Positions 25,285 through 38,166 of a stretch of DNA of 64,000 nucleotides are shown here, piece after piece. Numbering within the stretch: the stretch's first letter is position 1; each line of letters starts with the position of its first letter. A program made the position numbers and the translations under genes. Source of the DNA: Martinezella rhizogenes (GTDB lineage Bacteria > Pseudomonadota > Alphaproteobacteria > Rhizobiales > Rhizobiaceae); NCBI RefSeq assembly GCF_027460065.1, contig NZ_JAPYZZ010000001.1, forward strand, positions 942,973 through 1,006,972, given 5' to 3'. The notes under the pieces were generated by a model. It did not search any database. It saw only the letters and a list, made by a program, of their open reading frames with translations, and had not been told where the DNA came from.

Positions 25285-27126
25285 ATGGCATCGATCAGTT
25301 CACCTTCCCAGAATGGCAAGGCCTACACCTATGTCGATCACTCCTATGACGTGATCGTGGTGGGCGCCGGTGGCGCGGGTCTGCGCGCAACGCTCGGCAT
25401 GGCGGAACAGGGTTTCCGCACGGCCTGCATCACCAAGGTTTTCCCGACCCGCTCTCACACGGTTGCGGCGCAGGGCGGTATTGCCGCATCGCTCACCAAC
25501 ATGACGCCCGACTGTTGGCAGTGGCACCTTTACGACACCGTAAAGGGTTCCGACTGGCTGGGGGACGTCGATGCGATGCAATATCTCGCCATGGAAGCGC
25601 CGAAGGCGGTCTATGAGCTTGAGCATTACGGCGTGCCTTTCTCGCGTAACGAAGAAGGCAAGATCTACCAGCGCCCCTTCGGCGGCCACATGCAGAATTA
25701 CGGTGAAGGCCCGCCGGTGCAGCGCACCTGTGCTGCCGCTGACCGTACCGGCCACGCCATTCTGCACACGCTTTATGGCCAGTCGCTGCGCAACAATGCG
25801 GAATTCTTCATCGAATATTTCGCGCTCGACCTCATCATGGCGCCAGACGGCCGTTGCACGGGCGTCGTTGCCTGGAACCTCGATGACGGCACGATCCATC
25901 GCTTCTCCGCCAAGATGGTGGTGCTGGCGACCGGCGGTTACGGCCGCGCCTACTTCTCCGCAACCTCGGCCCACACCTGCACCGGTGACGGCGGCGGCAT
26001 GATTGCCCGTGCCGGCCTGCCGCTTCAGGACATGGAATTCGTACAGTTCCACCCGACCGGCATTTATGGCGCAGGCTGCCTGATTACCGAAGGCGCGCGC
26101 GGCGAAGGCGGTTATCTTGTCAACTCCGAAGGCGAGCGCTTCATGGAGCGTTATGCGCCATCGGCGAAGGATCTTGCCTCGCGTGACGTTGTCTCTCGTT
26201 GCATGACGATGGAAATCCGTGAAGGCCGCGGCGTCGGCAAGAACAAGGACCACATCTTCCTGCATCTCGATCACCTCGATCCTGCGATCCTGCATGAGCG
26301 TCTTCCGGGCATTTCCGAAAGCGCCAAGATTTTCGCCGGCGTCGATGTGACGCGCGAGCCGATCCCGGTCCTGCCGACGGTTCACTACAATATGGGCGGT
26401 ATTCCCACCAACTATTGGGGTGAAGTGCTGAATGCCGATGCCAACAACCCGGAGCGCATCGCGCCCGGCCTGATGGCTGTCGGCGAAGCCGGTTGCGCCT
26501 CTGTTCATGGTGCGAACCGCCTCGGCTCCAACTCGCTGATCGACCTTGTGGTCTTCGGCCGCGCCGCCGCCATTCGCGCCGCGCAGGTCATCGACCGCGA
26601 TGCGCCGGTTCCCGCGCTCGACATTGCTGCCTGCGACAAGATCATGGAACGTTTCGACAGCCTGCGTTTTGCCAACGGCTCCACGCCGACGGCGGTGCTG
26701 CGCGACAAGATGCAGCGCGCCATGCAGGACGATGCGGCCGTGTTCCGCACGCAGGAATCGCTGGAAAGCGGTTGCCAGCGTCTGTCGGCTATCTGGAAGG
26801 AGCTGCCGGACGTCAAGGTCACCGACCGTTCGATGGTCTGGAACTCCGATCTGGTCGAAACGCTTGAGCTGCACAATCTGATGGCCAACGCGATCACCAC
26901 GGTCTATGGCGCGGAAGCGCGCAAGGAAAGCCGCGGCTCGCACGCCCGTGAGGATTTCGTCGATGGTCCGTTCGCCGGTCGCGACGATGTGAACTGGCGC
27001 AAGCACACGCTTGCCTGGGTCAGTCCCGAAGGCGACGTCAAGCTCGACTATCGCCCGGTTCACACCGACCTGATCGCCGACGGCATTGATCCGAAAAAGA
27101 TCGAGCCGAAGGCGCGCGTCTACTGA
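25285..27126 (+). CDS. sdhA: Succinate dehydrogenase flavoprotein subunit
   Basis: The 613-residue catalytic subunit oxidises succinate to fumarate on the cytoplasmic face of the membrane. The FAD Rossmann motif [11 protein letters not shown] (26-36) is followed by [11 protein letters not shown], where His58 is the expected covalent FAD site. [21 protein letters not shown] and the C-terminal HAREDF arginine regions form the active site. Length is standard for alphaproteobacterial and mitochondrial SdhA. It is third in sdhCDAB. Confidence 0.98.
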   Translation: MASISSPSQNGKAYTYVDHSYDVIVVGAGGAGLRATLGMAEQGFRTACITKVFPTRSHTVAAQGGIAASLTNMTPDCWQWHLYDTVKGSDWLGDVDAMQYLAMEAPKAVYELEHYGVPFSRNEEGKIYQRPFGGHMQNYGEGPPVQRTCAAADRTGHAILHTLYGQSLRNNAEFFIEYFALDLIMAPDGRCTGVVAWNLDDGTIHRFSAKMVVLATGGYGRAYFSATSAHTCTGDGGGMIARAGLPLQDMEFVQFHPTGIYGAGCLITEGARGEGGYLVNSEGERFMERYAPSAKDLASRDVVSRCMTMEIREGRGVGKNKDHIFLHLDHLDPAILHERLPGISESAKIFAGVDVTREPIPVLPTVHYNMGGIPTNYWGEVLNADANNPERIAPGLMAVGEAGCASVHGANRLGSNSLIDLVVFGRAAAIRAAQVIDRDAPVPALDIAACDKIMERFDSLRFANGSTPTAVLRDKMQRAMQDDAAVFRTQESLESGCQRLSAIWKELPDVKVTDRSMVWNSDLVETLELHNLMANAITTVYGAEARKESRGSHAREDFVDGPFAGRDDVNWRKHTLAWVSPEGDVKLDYRPVHTDLIADGIDPKKIEPKARVY

Positions 27127-27141
27127 TTTGAGGAACTGGAC

Positions 27142-27921
27142 ATGGTTGAACTCGCTCTCCCCAAGAATTCCCAGATCAACGAAGGCAAGGTCTGGCCGAA
27201 GCCTGATGGTGCCAAGAATGTGCGCGAATACCGCATCTATCGCTGGAACCCGGATGACGGCCAAAACCCGCGCATCGATACCTATTATATCGATGTCGAC
27301 GATTGCGGCCCGATGGTTCTCGATGCGCTTCTCTACATCAAGAACAACATCGACCCGACGCTGACGCTACGCCGCTCCTGCCGCGAAGGCATTTGCGGTT
27401 CCTGCGCGATGAATATCGACGGCACCAATACGCTCGCCTGCACCAAGGGCATGGAAGAGATCAACGGCACGGTGAAGGTTTATCCGCTGCCGCATATGCC
27501 TGTTGTGAAGGACCTCGTTCCCGATCTGTCGAACTTTTATGCCCAGCATCGCTCCATCGAGCCCTGGCTGAAGACTGTTTCGCCGACGCCCGCCAAGGAA
27601 TGGAAACAGAGCCATGAGGATCGTCTGAAGCTGGATGGTCTTTACGAGTGCATTCTGTGCGCCTGCTGCTCCACCTCCTGTCCCAGCTACTGGTGGAATG
27701 GTGACCGTTATCTCGGCCCCGCCGTTCTGCTGCAGGCCTATCGCTGGCTGATCGACAGCCGTGATGAGGCGACTGGCGAGCGTCTCGATAATCTCGAGGA
27801 TCCCTTCCGCCTTTATCGTTGCCACACCATCATGAACTGCGCGCAGGCCTGCCCGAAGGGTTTGAACCCGGCCAAGGCGATCGCGGAAATCAAGAAGATG
27901 ATGGTCGAGCGTCGCGTCTAA
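27142..27921 (+). CDS. sdhB: Succinate dehydrogenase iron-sulfur subunit
   Basis: This 259-residue electron-transfer subunit carries three clusters. The [2Fe-2S] site is [13 protein letters not shown] plus a later Cys in TLACTKG, the [4Fe-4S] site is [12 protein letters not shown], and the third cluster is bound by CHTIMNC and the following CAQACPKG. It connects FAD in SdhA to the quinone site at SdhCD. It closes the operon and is followed by a terminator. Confidence 0.98.
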   Translation: MVELALPKNSQINEGKVWPKPDGAKNVREYRIYRWNPDDGQNPRIDTYYIDVDDCGPMVLDALLYIKNNIDPTLTLRRSCREGICGSCAMNIDGTNTLACTKGMEEINGTVKVYPLPHMPVVKDLVPDLSNFYAQHRSIEPWLKTVSPTPAKEWKQSHEDRLKLDGLYECILCACCSTSCPSYWWNGDRYLGPAVLLQAYRWLIDSRDEATGERLDNLEDPFRLYRCHTIMNCAQACPKGLNPAKAIAEIKKMMVERRV

Positions 27922-27953
27922 CGGCGATTCGTTTGAGAGAGAAAATCTATCCG

Positions 27954-27980
27954 GCCGCGGTCTCGATCGCGGCTCTTTTT
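27954..27980 (+). terminator. Intrinsic terminator of the sdh operon
   Basis: gccgcg (27954-27959) pairs with cgcggc (27968-27973) and is followed by tcttttt. It starts 32 bases after the sdhB stop. Confidence 0.78.
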
Positions 27981-28069
27981 ACAACCGGGCCTGGGAAAAT
28001 TCGGTAAAAATCGACCGAAATGGTAATTATCCCTGCCATCGCTTGCACGAGATAAGGCTTTGGTAATAA

Positions 28070-28669
<600 letters not shown>

Positions 28670-28761
28670 GCATGTCCGGTGCAGCCGGATCGCTTTCCTT
28701 GTTCTGAGCCATTCCATTCCTCGCGGGTGCCTTGCTGCGCCCGCGACCGGGGCGTTTTCCC

Positions 28762-29925
28762 ATGAAGCCATTGCCTGATTACAATCATAGTGTCGTTGAG
28801 CAGCTCAACGCATTGACGGCAACTGGCACATTGCAGGCCGATGCCGCCCAGCTTGGCGTTGCGGCCCATCTCGACCGCATTCTTGCTGATCTGAAGGCAC
28901 GCAAGCCCGCCAGGAAAACGAGCGCCCTCGGATGGATGTTCGCCCGAAAGTCCGGCCCGGCAAAGACGGTCAAGGGATTGTATGTCTATGGAAGCGTCGG
29001 TCGCGGCAAGACCATGTTGATGGACATGTTCTACGAGATGGCGCCCGTCTCGTCCAAACGGCGTTGCCACTTCCATGAATTCATGGCGGATGTGCATAAT
29101 CGAGTGCATGCGCACCGGCAGAAACTGAAGAATGGCGAGACCAAACAGGCCGATCCCATTCCGCCCGTCGCCGCCCAGCTTCTGGCGGAAGCAGAACTTC
29201 TTTGCTTCGACGAGTTCACCGTTACGGATATTGCCGATGCGATGATCCTCGCCCGGCTGTTCACCGAGCTTTTCGCCAATGGCTGCACATTGGTGACGAC
29301 CTCCAACGTTGTGCCTGACAATCTCTACAAGGACGGGCTCAATCGCGGCCTGTTTCTGCCCTTCGTCGATCTGCTGAAGAAGTATGTGGATGTGGTGACG
29401 CTGGACAGCCCCACCGATTACCGAATGGAGAAGCTGGAAAGCCTGCCGGTCTACGTGACGCCGCTCGACGGTTCAGCGGATCAGGCGATGGACATGGCAT
29501 GGCGGCATATGATTGCCGGTCATCTCGTTGCGCCGACCGAGATCGCCATGAAGGGCCGTTCCATTCTCGTGCCCCGCGCCAGCGGCCGGGTTGCCCGCTT
29601 TTCCTTTTCCGACCTTTGTGAAAAGCCGCTTGGAGCTTCCGACTTTCTCGCCATTGCCAACCGTTTCGATACGGTCTTCATCGATCACATTCCGCTCCTG
29701 AACGCGGACAAGCGTAATGAGACCAAACGTTTCATCATCCTCATCGATGCGCTTTACGATCACAGCGTCAGGCTTTTCGCCTCTGCCGCAGCCATGCCGG
29801 AAGATCTGCTCGGCAAGCGCAAGGGGACCGAGGGTTTCGAATTCGATCGCACGGCCTCGCGTCTGTTTGAAATGCGCAGCGCGGATTATCTGGCGTTGCA
29901 CCACGAGAAGCGCCAGAAAGTTTGA
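28762..29925 (+). CDS. zapE: Cell division protein ZapE (AFG1-like ATPase)
   Basis: The 387-residue P-loop ATPase of the AFG1/ZapE family has Walker A GSVGRGKT (77-84), Walker B LLCFDEF, and a sensor-type TLVTTSNV with the family stretch NLYKDGLNR. ZapE associates with FtsZ at the septum in E. coli; the mitochondrial AFG1 is linked to respiratory complex turnover. The start is ATG 28762, not the upstream TTG at 28732. It is between the Omp19-like gene and mdh, an arrangement of respiratory and envelope genes also seen in relatives. Confidence 0.92.
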   Translation: MKPLPDYNHSVVEQLNALTATGTLQADAAQLGVAAHLDRILADLKARKPARKTSALGWMFARKSGPAKTVKGLYVYGSVGRGKTMLMDMFYEMAPVSSKRRCHFHEFMADVHNRVHAHRQKLKNGETKQADPIPPVAAQLLAEAELLCFDEFTVTDIADAMILARLFTELFANGCTLVTTSNVVPDNLYKDGLNRGLFLPFVDLLKKYVDVVTLDSPTDYRMEKLESLPVYVTPLDGSADQAMDMAWRHMIAGHLVAPTEIAMKGRSILVPRASGRVARFSFSDLCEKPLGASDFLAIANRFDTVFIDHIPLLNADKRNETKRFIILIDALYDHSVRLFASAAAMPEDLLGKRKGTEGFEFDRTASRLFEMRSADYLALHHEKRQKV

Positions 29926-29939
29926 CACTTTCGTGACGC

Positions 29940-29965
29940 ATTTTCTTACGTTTACGTAAGAAAAT
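29940..29965. promoter_or_regulatory. 26-bp palindrome upstream of mdh
   Basis: ATTTTCTTACGT (29940-29951) and ACGTAAGAAAAT (29954-29965) are perfect 12-bp arms around TT. It is 14 bases after the zapE stop and 138 bases before mdh. It is AT-rich and lacks a T-run, so it suits an operator better than a terminator. Its right half shares TTACGTAA with the sdhC upstream motif at 24245-24252. Confidence 0.6.
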
Positions 29966-29983
29966 ATTGATCTAAACGATTGA

Positions 29984-31066
<1,083 letters not shown>

Positions 31067-31098
31067 TATTTCAAGCGGCTCCAAACAGGGATTATTCC

Positions 31099-32292
<1,194 letters not shown>

Positions 32293-32309
32293 TTGAGGGA
32301 CCGGAAATA

Positions 32310-33212
32310 ATGTCTATTCTTGTTAATAAAGACACGAAGATCCTTGTTCAGGGTCTGACCGGCAAGACCGGTACCTTCCACACCGAACAGGCGCTTGCCT
32401 ACTACGGCACGCAGATGGTCGGCGGTATTCACCCGAAGAAGGGTGGCGAAACCTGGACCGGTTCCAAGGGCGAAAGCCTGCCGATCTTCGCAACGGTTGC
32501 CGAAGCCAAGGAAAAGACCGGTGCAGATGCATCCGTGATCTATGTTCCGCCGGCAGGTGCCGCTGACGCCATCATCGAAGCCATCGAAGCGGAAATCCCG
32601 TTCATCACCTGCATCACCGAAGGTATTCCGGTGATGGACATGGTGCGTGTCAAGGCCCGCCTCGACCGTTCGAAGTCGCGCCTGCTCGGCCCGAACTGCC
32701 CTGGCATCATGACGCCGGAAGAATGCAAGATCGGCATCATGCCGGGCTCCATCTTCCGCAAGGGTTCGGTCGGTATCGTTTCGCGCTCCGGCACGCTCAC
32801 CTATGAAGCCGTGTTCCAGACATCCAATGAAGGCCTCGGCCAGACGACGGCTGTCGGCATCGGCGGCGACCCGGTCAAGGGCACCGAGTTCATCGACATC
32901 CTGGAAATGTTCCTCGCCGACGAAGCCACGCAGTCGATCATCATGATCGGCGAAATCGGCGGCTCGGCTGAAGAAGATGCGGCGCAGTTCCTGATCGACG
33001 AAGCCAAGAAGGGCCGCAAGAAGCCGATGGCCGGCTTCATCGCGGGCCGTACGGCTCCGAAGGGCCGCACCATGGGCCACGCCGGCGCTGTCGTTTCCGG
33101 CGGCAAGGGCGATGCAGAGTCCAAGATCGCTGCCATGGAAGCAGCCGGCATCAAGGTATCGCCTTCCCCGGCGCGCCTCGGCAAGACACTGGTTGAAGTC
33201 CTCAAGGGCTGA
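32310..33212 (+). CDS. sucD: Succinyl-CoA synthetase alpha subunit
   Basis: The 300-residue subunit binds CoA through its N-terminal Rossmann domain ([12 protein letters not shown]) and carries the phosphorylated histidine His257 in [10 protein letters not shown], with the second motif [10 protein letters not shown]. It forms the active heterotetramer with SucC. The start has GGGACCGGAAA upstream. A 179-bp spacer follows before sucA. Confidence 0.97.
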   Translation: MSILVNKDTKILVQGLTGKTGTFHTEQALAYYGTQMVGGIHPKKGGETWTGSKGESLPIFATVAEAKEKTGADASVIYVPPAGAADAIIEAIEAEIPFITCITEGIPVMDMVRVKARLDRSKSRLLGPNCPGIMTPEECKIGIMPGSIFRKGSVGIVSRSGTLTYEAVFQTSNEGLGQTTAVGIGGDPVKGTEFIDILEMFLADEATQSIIMIGEIGGSAEEDAAQFLIDEAKKGRKKPMAGFIAGRTAPKGRTMGHAGAVVSGGKGDAESKIAAMEAAGIKVSPSPARLGKTLVEVLKG

Positions 33213-33363
33213 GACCACATGAGACCGGTAACGGGCGGCGCGGCTTTATCGCTGCGCTGCCCGATGCCGCAAAGACGATAGACAGAACGGCATACCGCCC
33301 TGGCGGCAGACAGCAATAATCAAAGCGGCAGGCTGGTCAAACGGCCCTAACGGCATCGAGGAG

Positions 33364-33381
33364 GCGGACGGACAAGTCCGC
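33364..33381 (+). promoter_or_regulatory. Hairpin abutting the sucA ribosome-binding site
   Basis: gcggac (33364-33369) pairs with gtccgc (33376-33381), and AGGA (33382-33385) starts at the base of the stem, 6 bases before the ATG at 33392. It might modulate translation. The rest of the sucD-sucA spacer (33213-33363) shows no gene and no clear terminator. Confidence 0.4.
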
Positions 33382-33391
33382 AGGAACGAAA

Positions 33392-36388
33392 ATGGCAAGG
33401 CAAGAAGCGAACGAGCAGTTTCAGATCACGTCGTTTCTGGACGGCGCGAATGCAGCCTATATCGAGCAGCTCTATGCCCGGTACGAAGAGGATCCCTCTT
33501 CGGTGTCGCCGGAGTGGCAGAGCTTCTTCAAGGCGTTGTCCGATAATCCGGAAGATGTGAAGAAGGCGGCCAAGGGCGCCTCCTGGAAGCGTGCCAACTG
33601 GCCGATCCCGGCGAATGGCGAACTGGTCTCCGCACTCGACGGTAACTGGGCCACGGTCGAAAAGGCCATCGAGAAAAAGGTTCAGGCGAAGGCTGAAGCT
33701 AAGAGCGCCGATACCGGCAAGCCCGTCAGCGAAGCGGAAGTGCTGCAAGCGACCCGTGACAGCGTTCGCGCCATCATGATGATCCGCGCCTACCGCATGC
33801 GCGGCCACCTGCATGCCAAGCTCGATCCGCTCGGCATCGCCAGCGCCGTCGAAGATTACAATGAGCTTTCGCCGAAGTCCTACGGCTTCGAGGAAAGCGA
33901 TTACGACCGCAAGATTTTCATCGATAACGTGCTCGGCCTCGAATATGCGAGCGTGCGCGAGATGGTCGAGATTCTCGAGCGCACCTATTGCTCGACGCTC
34001 GGCGTCGAATTCATGCACATGTCCAACCCGGAAGAAAAGGGCTGGATCCAGGAGCGTATCGAAGGCCCGGACAAGGGTGTGGACTTCACGCCTGAGGGCA
34101 AGAAGGCCATTCTGTCCAAGCTGGTCGAGGCCGAAGGTTACGAGCAGTTCCTCGACGTGCGTTTCAAGGGCACCAAGCGTTTCGGCCTCGATGGCGGTGA
34201 ATCGCTGATCCCGGCGCTGGAACAGATCATCAAGCGCGGCGGCCAGGAAGGCCTGGAAGAAGTCGTTCTCGGCATGGCCCACCGTGGCCGCCTGAACGTC
34301 CTGACCAACGTCATGGGCAAGCCGCACCGCGCCGTGTTCCACGAATTCAAGGGCGGTTCGTTCAAGCCCGACGATGTCGAGGGTTCGGGCGACGTGAAGT
34401 ACCATCTCGGTGCCTCCTCCGACCGCGAATTCGACGGCAACAAGGTCCACCTGTCGCTGACGGCCAACCCGTCGCACCTTGAAATCGTCAACCCTGTCGT
34501 CATGGGCAAGGCGCGCGCCAAGCAGGACCAGCTGGCCAAGCAGTGGGACGGCGACATCATTCCGCTTTCCGAACGCGCCAAGGTGCTGCCGCTGCTTCTG
34601 CACGGTGATGCCGCTTTTGCGGGTCAGGGCGTGGTTGCCGAAATTCTCGGCCTGTCCGGCCTGCGCGGTCACCGGGTTGCCGGCACCATGCACTTCATCA
34701 TCAACAACCAGATCGGTTTCACGACCAATCCGGCCTTCTCGCGCTCGTCGCCTTACCCGTCGGACGTCGCCAAGATGATCGAAGCGCCGATCTTCCACGT
34801 CAATGGTGACGATCCGGAAGCGGTTGTCTATGCCGCGAAGGTCGCGACCGAATACCGCATGAAGTTCCACAAGCCTGTCGTCGTCGACATGTTCTGTTAC
34901 CGCCGCTTCGGCCATAACGAAGGCGACGAGCCGGCGTTCACGCAGCCGAAGATGTACAAGGTTATTCGTGGCCACAAGACTGTCGCCCGCATCTATGCCG
35001 ACCGTCTGATTGCCGAAGGTCTGATCACCGAAGGCGATTTCGAGAAGGTGAAGGCGGACTGGCGCGCCCATCTCGAGCAGGAGTTCGAGGCAGGCCAGTC
35101 CTACAAGCCCAACAAGGCCGACTGGCTGGATGGTCAGTGGTCCGGCCTGCGCGCTGCCGACAATGCCGATGAGCAGCGTCGCGGCAAGACCGGCGTGCCG
35201 ATGAAGCAGCTGAAGGAAATCGGCAAGAAACTGTCGACCATTCCGGAAGGTTTCACCGCGCACCGCACGATCCAGCGCTTCATGGAAAACCGCTCGCAGA
35301 TGATCGAGACGGGTGAAGGCATCGACTGGGCAATGGCGGAAGCTCTGGCTTTCGGTTCGCTTGTCGTTGACGGCCACAAGATCCGTCTTTCCGGTCAGGA
35401 TTGCGAACGCGGCACCTTCTCGCAGCGCCACTCGGTTCTCTACGATCAGGAAACCGAAGAGCGTTACATCCCGCTTGCCAATCTCGCCCCGACGCAGGCC
35501 CGTTACGAAGTCATCAACTCGATGCTTTCGGAAGAAGCCGTTCTCGGCTTCGAATATGGCTACTCGCTTGCCCGCCCGAATGCGCTGACACTGTGGGAAG
35601 CCCAGTTCGGTGACTTCGCCAACGGTGCCCAGGTGGTGTTCGACCAGTTCATCTCCTCGGGTGAACGCAAGTGGCTGCGCATGTCCGGTCTCGTCTGCCT
35701 TCTGCCGCATGGTTATGAAGGTCAGGGTCCGGAACATTCGTCCGCCCGTCTGGAACGCTGGCTGCAGATGTGCGCGGAAGACAACATGCAGGTCGCCAAT
35801 GTGACGACGCCTGCCAACTACTTCCATATCCTGCGCCGCCAGATGAAGCGTGACTTCCGCAAGCCGCTGATCCTGATGACGCCGAAGTCGTTGCTGCGCC
35901 ACAAGCGCGCCACCTCGTCTCTGGCGGAGCTGGCCGGCGAGTCCTCCTTCCACCGTCTCCTCTGGGACGATGCTGAAGTCATCAAGGATGGCCCGATCAA
36001 GCTGCAGAAGGACGCGAAGATCCGTCGCGTCGTCATGTGCACCGGCAAGGTCTATTACGATCTTCTCGAAGAGCGTGAAAAGCGCGGTATCGACGACGTC
36101 TACCTGCTGCGCGTCGAACAGCTTTATCCGTTCCCGGCAAAGGCGCTCATCAACGAGCTTTCCCGTTTCCGCCACGCGGAAATGGTCTGGTGCCAGGAAG
36201 AGCCGAAGAACATGGGTTCGTGGTCGTTCATCGATCCTTACCTGGAATGGGTTCTGGCGCATATCGACGCCAAGTACCGGAAGGTCCGTTACACGGGCCG
36301 TCCGGCTGCCGCCTCTCCGGCGACCGGCCTGATGTCCAAGCATCTGGCGCAGCTTGCTGCGTTCCTGGAAGACGCGCTGGGAGAGTGA
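33392..36388 (+). CDS. sucA: 2-oxoglutarate dehydrogenase E1 component
   Basis: The 998-residue thiamine-diphosphate enzyme decarboxylates 2-oxoglutarate and transfers the succinyl group to E2 lipoate. The N-terminal FLDGANAAYIEQLYARY helix binds E2. GMAHRGRLNVL, HLGASSDREF, NGDDPEAV and the C-terminal GYEGQGPEHSSARLERW are family signatures covering the cofactor and active-site residues. Length is typical. An open frame of similar length on the opposite strand is a shadow. Confidence 0.98.
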   Translation: MARQEANEQFQITSFLDGANAAYIEQLYARYEEDPSSVSPEWQSFFKALSDNPEDVKKAAKGASWKRANWPIPANGELVSALDGNWATVEKAIEKKVQAKAEAKSADTGKPVSEAEVLQATRDSVRAIMMIRAYRMRGHLHAKLDPLGIASAVEDYNELSPKSYGFEESDYDRKIFIDNVLGLEYASVREMVEILERTYCSTLGVEFMHMSNPEEKGWIQERIEGPDKGVDFTPEGKKAILSKLVEAEGYEQFLDVRFKGTKRFGLDGGESLIPALEQIIKRGGQEGLEEVVLGMAHRGRLNVLTNVMGKPHRAVFHEFKGGSFKPDDVEGSGDVKYHLGASSDREFDGNKVHLSLTANPSHLEIVNPVVMGKARAKQDQLAKQWDGDIIPLSERAKVLPLLLHGDAAFAGQGVVAEILGLSGLRGHRVAGTMHFIINNQIGFTTNPAFSRSSPYPSDVAKMIEAPIFHVNGDDPEAVVYAAKVATEYRMKFHKPVVVDMFCYRRFGHNEGDEPAFTQPKMYKVIRGHKTVARIYADRLIAEGLITEGDFEKVKADWRAHLEQEFEAGQSYKPNKADWLDGQWSGLRAADNADEQRRGKTGVPMKQLKEIGKKLSTIPEGFTAHRTIQRFMENRSQMIETGEGIDWAMAEALAFGSLVVDGHKIRLSGQDCERGTFSQRHSVLYDQETEERYIPLANLAPTQARYEVINSMLSEEAVLGFEYGYSLARPNALTLWEAQFGDFANGAQVVFDQFISSGERKWLRMSGLVCLLPHGYEGQGPEHSSARLERWLQMCAEDNMQVANVTTPANYFHILRRQMKRDFRKPLILMTPKSLLRHKRATSSLAELAGESSFHRLLWDDAEVIKDGPIKLQKDAKIRRVVMCTGKVYYDLLEEREKRGIDDVYLLRVEQLYPFPAKALINELSRFRHAEMVWCQEEPKNMGSWSFIDPYLEWVLAHIDAKYRKVRYTGRPAAASPATGLMSKHLAQLAAFLEDALGE

Positions 36389-36441
36389 AAACTCTCCCGC
36401 ATCGCCCCGTAAAAAAGACACCCGAATAACGGAACTAGATC

Positions 36442-37674
36442 ATGGCCACTGAAATCCGCGTACCAACCCTCGGCGAATCCGTCAGCGAAGCGACCGTCGG
36501 CACCTGGTTCAAGAAGGTCGGCGATACCGTCAAGGCCGACGAACCGCTCGTTGAACTGGAAACCGACAAGGTTACCGTCGAAGTCCCGGCACCCGCTTCC
36601 GGCGTGCTGACCGAAATCGTTGCGCAGAACGGCGAGACCGTTGGTCTCGACGCGCTTCTCGGCCAGATCGCCGAAGGTGCTGCCGGTGCTGCGACTTTGG
36701 CACCTGCGGCAAAACCTGCTACGCCCGCCGCCGCACCGGCACCCGCCGCCGCCGTAGCCGCCGCTCCGGCTGGCAGCGCCATGCCGCCGGCACCTGCCGC
36801 TGGCAAGCTGCTTGCTGAAAACAACCTGTCCGCCGATCAGGTCGACGGTTCGGGCAAGCGTGGTCAGGTTCTGAAGGGCGACGTTCTTGCCGCTGTCGCC
36901 AAGGGCGTTTCGGCACCAGCCGCTGCACCTGCTCCGGTTGCAGCCCCCCGTCCGGTTTCGGCCGAGCAGGATCAGGTTCGCGAAGAGCGCGTCAAGATGA
37001 CCCGTCTGCGCCAGACCATCGCCCGCCGCCTGAAGGATGCGCAGAACACTGCCGCCATGCTCACCACCTATAATGAGGTGGACATGAGCGCGGTTATGGA
37101 CCTTCGCAACCGCTACAAGGACGTGTTCGAGAAGAAGCACGGCGTCAAGCTCGGCTTCATGGGTTTCTTCACCAAGGCCGTGACCCACGCGCTGAAGGAA
37201 CTGCCGGCCGTTAATGCTGAAATCGACGGCACGGACATCATCTACAAGAACTATTGTCACGTCGGCATGGCTGTCGGTACCGACAAGGGTCTCGTTGTTC
37301 CGGTTATCCGCGATGCCGACCAGCTCTCCATCGCCGGTGTTGAAAAGGAACTCGGTCGTCTCGCCAAGGCAGCCCGTGACGGTTCGCTCGGCATGGCCGA
37401 CATGCAGGGCGGCACCTTCACCATCACCAATGGTGGTGTTTACGGTTCGCTGATGTCTTCACCGATCCTCAACGCACCGCAGTCGGGCATTCTCGGCATG
37501 CACAAGATCCAGGAGCGTCCGGTCGCCATCGGCGGTCAGGTCGTCATCCGTCCGATGATGTATCTTGCGCTCTCCTACGATCACCGTATCGTTGACGGCA
37601 AGGAAGCCGTGACCTTCCTCGTGCGCGTCAAGGAAAGCCTGGAAGATCCGGAACGTCTGGTTCTCGATCTTTAA
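36442..37674 (+). CDS. sucB: Dihydrolipoyl succinyltransferase (E2 of 2-oxoglutarate dehydrogenase)
   Basis: The 410-residue core subunit has one lipoyl domain (1-78, lipoylated Lys43 in ETDKVTVE), an Ala/Pro linker (about 85-115), an E1/E3-binding domain (ending around KGDVLAAV) and the C-terminal catalytic domain with [12 protein letters not shown] (HxxxDG). It accepts succinyl from E1 and makes succinyl-CoA. It follows sucA by 53 bases. Confidence 0.98.
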   Translation: MATEIRVPTLGESVSEATVGTWFKKVGDTVKADEPLVELETDKVTVEVPAPASGVLTEIVAQNGETVGLDALLGQIAEGAAGAATLAPAAKPATPAAAPAPAAAVAAAPAGSAMPPAPAAGKLLAENNLSADQVDGSGKRGQVLKGDVLAAVAKGVSAPAAAPAPVAAPRPVSAEQDQVREERVKMTRLRQTIARRLKDAQNTAAMLTTYNEVDMSAVMDLRNRYKDVFEKKHGVKLGFMGFFTKAVTHALKELPAVNAEIDGTDIIYKNYCHVGMAVGTDKGLVVPVIRDADQLSIAGVEKELGRLAKAARDGSLGMADMQGGTFTITNGGVYGSLMSSPILNAPQSGILGMHKIQERPVAIGGQVVIRPMMYLALSYDHRIVDGKEAVTFLVRVKESLEDPERLVLDL

Positions 37675-37690
37675 TCGGTCTTGCTTTTCA

Positions 37691-37724
37691 TTTCAGCGGG
37701 GGTTCAAGTGAAGCCCCGCTGAAA
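37691..37724 (+). terminator. Strong hairpin after sucB without U-tract
   Basis: tttcagcgggg (37691-37701) pairs perfectly with ccccgctgaaa (37714-37724), 11 bp, loop 12 bases. It lies 16 bases after the sucB stop and 20 bases before the next start. Without T's it may stabilise the sucAB mRNA or cause partial termination rather than full stop. Confidence 0.55.
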
Positions 37725-37744
37725 GACTACCCGGGAGAGCAGAC

Positions 37745-38158
37745 GTGCAGCCGACATTTCTCGCCGCTTCGCCTTTTTTGCCGCTTATCGGTCTAAGCGT
37801 TCTTCTTCTCGTCGTGCATGTCCTGTTGCAGGGGATGACGGCGACCAGAGAATTGGGGCGCGAATGGAATGCCGGTCCGAGAGACGGTGAGCAGAAGCCA
37901 CAGGGCAAGCTCTCCGGTCGCGCTTCGCGCGCATCGGCGAATTTCCGGGAGACCTATCCGGCTTTTCTGGCACTGGCTTTCGGCGTTATCATGGCGGGCG
38001 ATCCGGCCGGACTTGCGCTTATTGGCGCGTGGCTGTGGTTGATCTGCCGCATCATCTATATTCCGCTCTATCTGGCAGGCGTGCCCTATATCCGGTCTTT
38101 CGTCTGGTTGGGTTCAATGCTTGGACTTGTGCTGATGTTTGTCGTGTTGATGTTCTGA
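37745..38158 (+). CDS. MAPEG family membrane protein
   Basis: The 137-residue protein has four hydrophobic segments and the MAPEG pattern: a first helix, a polar loop RASRASANFRETYPAF (the R-x-x-N/RA-x-x-N-x-x-E motif), then further helices. Members range from glutathione-dependent transferases to uncharacterised bacterial proteins; no activity can be assigned. The start is GTG 37745 with GGGAGAG upstream. It is inserted between sucB and lpdA on the same strand and is followed directly by a LysE-type gene. Confidence 0.83.
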   Translation: MQPTFLAASPFLPLIGLSVLLLVVHVLLQGMTATRELGREWNAGPRDGEQKPQGKLSGRASRASANFRETYPAFLALAFGVIMAGDPAGLALIGAWLWLICRIIYIPLYLAGVPYIRSFVWLGSMLGLVLMFVVLMF

Positions 38159-38166
38159 GGTCTGAT

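Noticed and set aside
29940..29965. zapE intrinsic terminator
   Set aside because: The stem is AT-rich and no T-run follows on the plus strand. I list it as a regulatory palindrome, while noting that it could still end transcripts.
33347..36421. Open frame of about 1024 codons antisense to sucA
   Set aside because: It mirrors the codon bias of sucA, lacks any domain I recognise, and the sucA product is certain. Similar antisense frames occur opposite sdhA (25300-27264), typA (8590-10275) and argG (3075-4346).
38029..38166. Longer N-terminus for the second LysE-type gene
   Set aside because: This part overlaps the MAPEG coding sequence in another frame and is not LysE-like. Ribosome-binding signals point to GTG 38167/38170.
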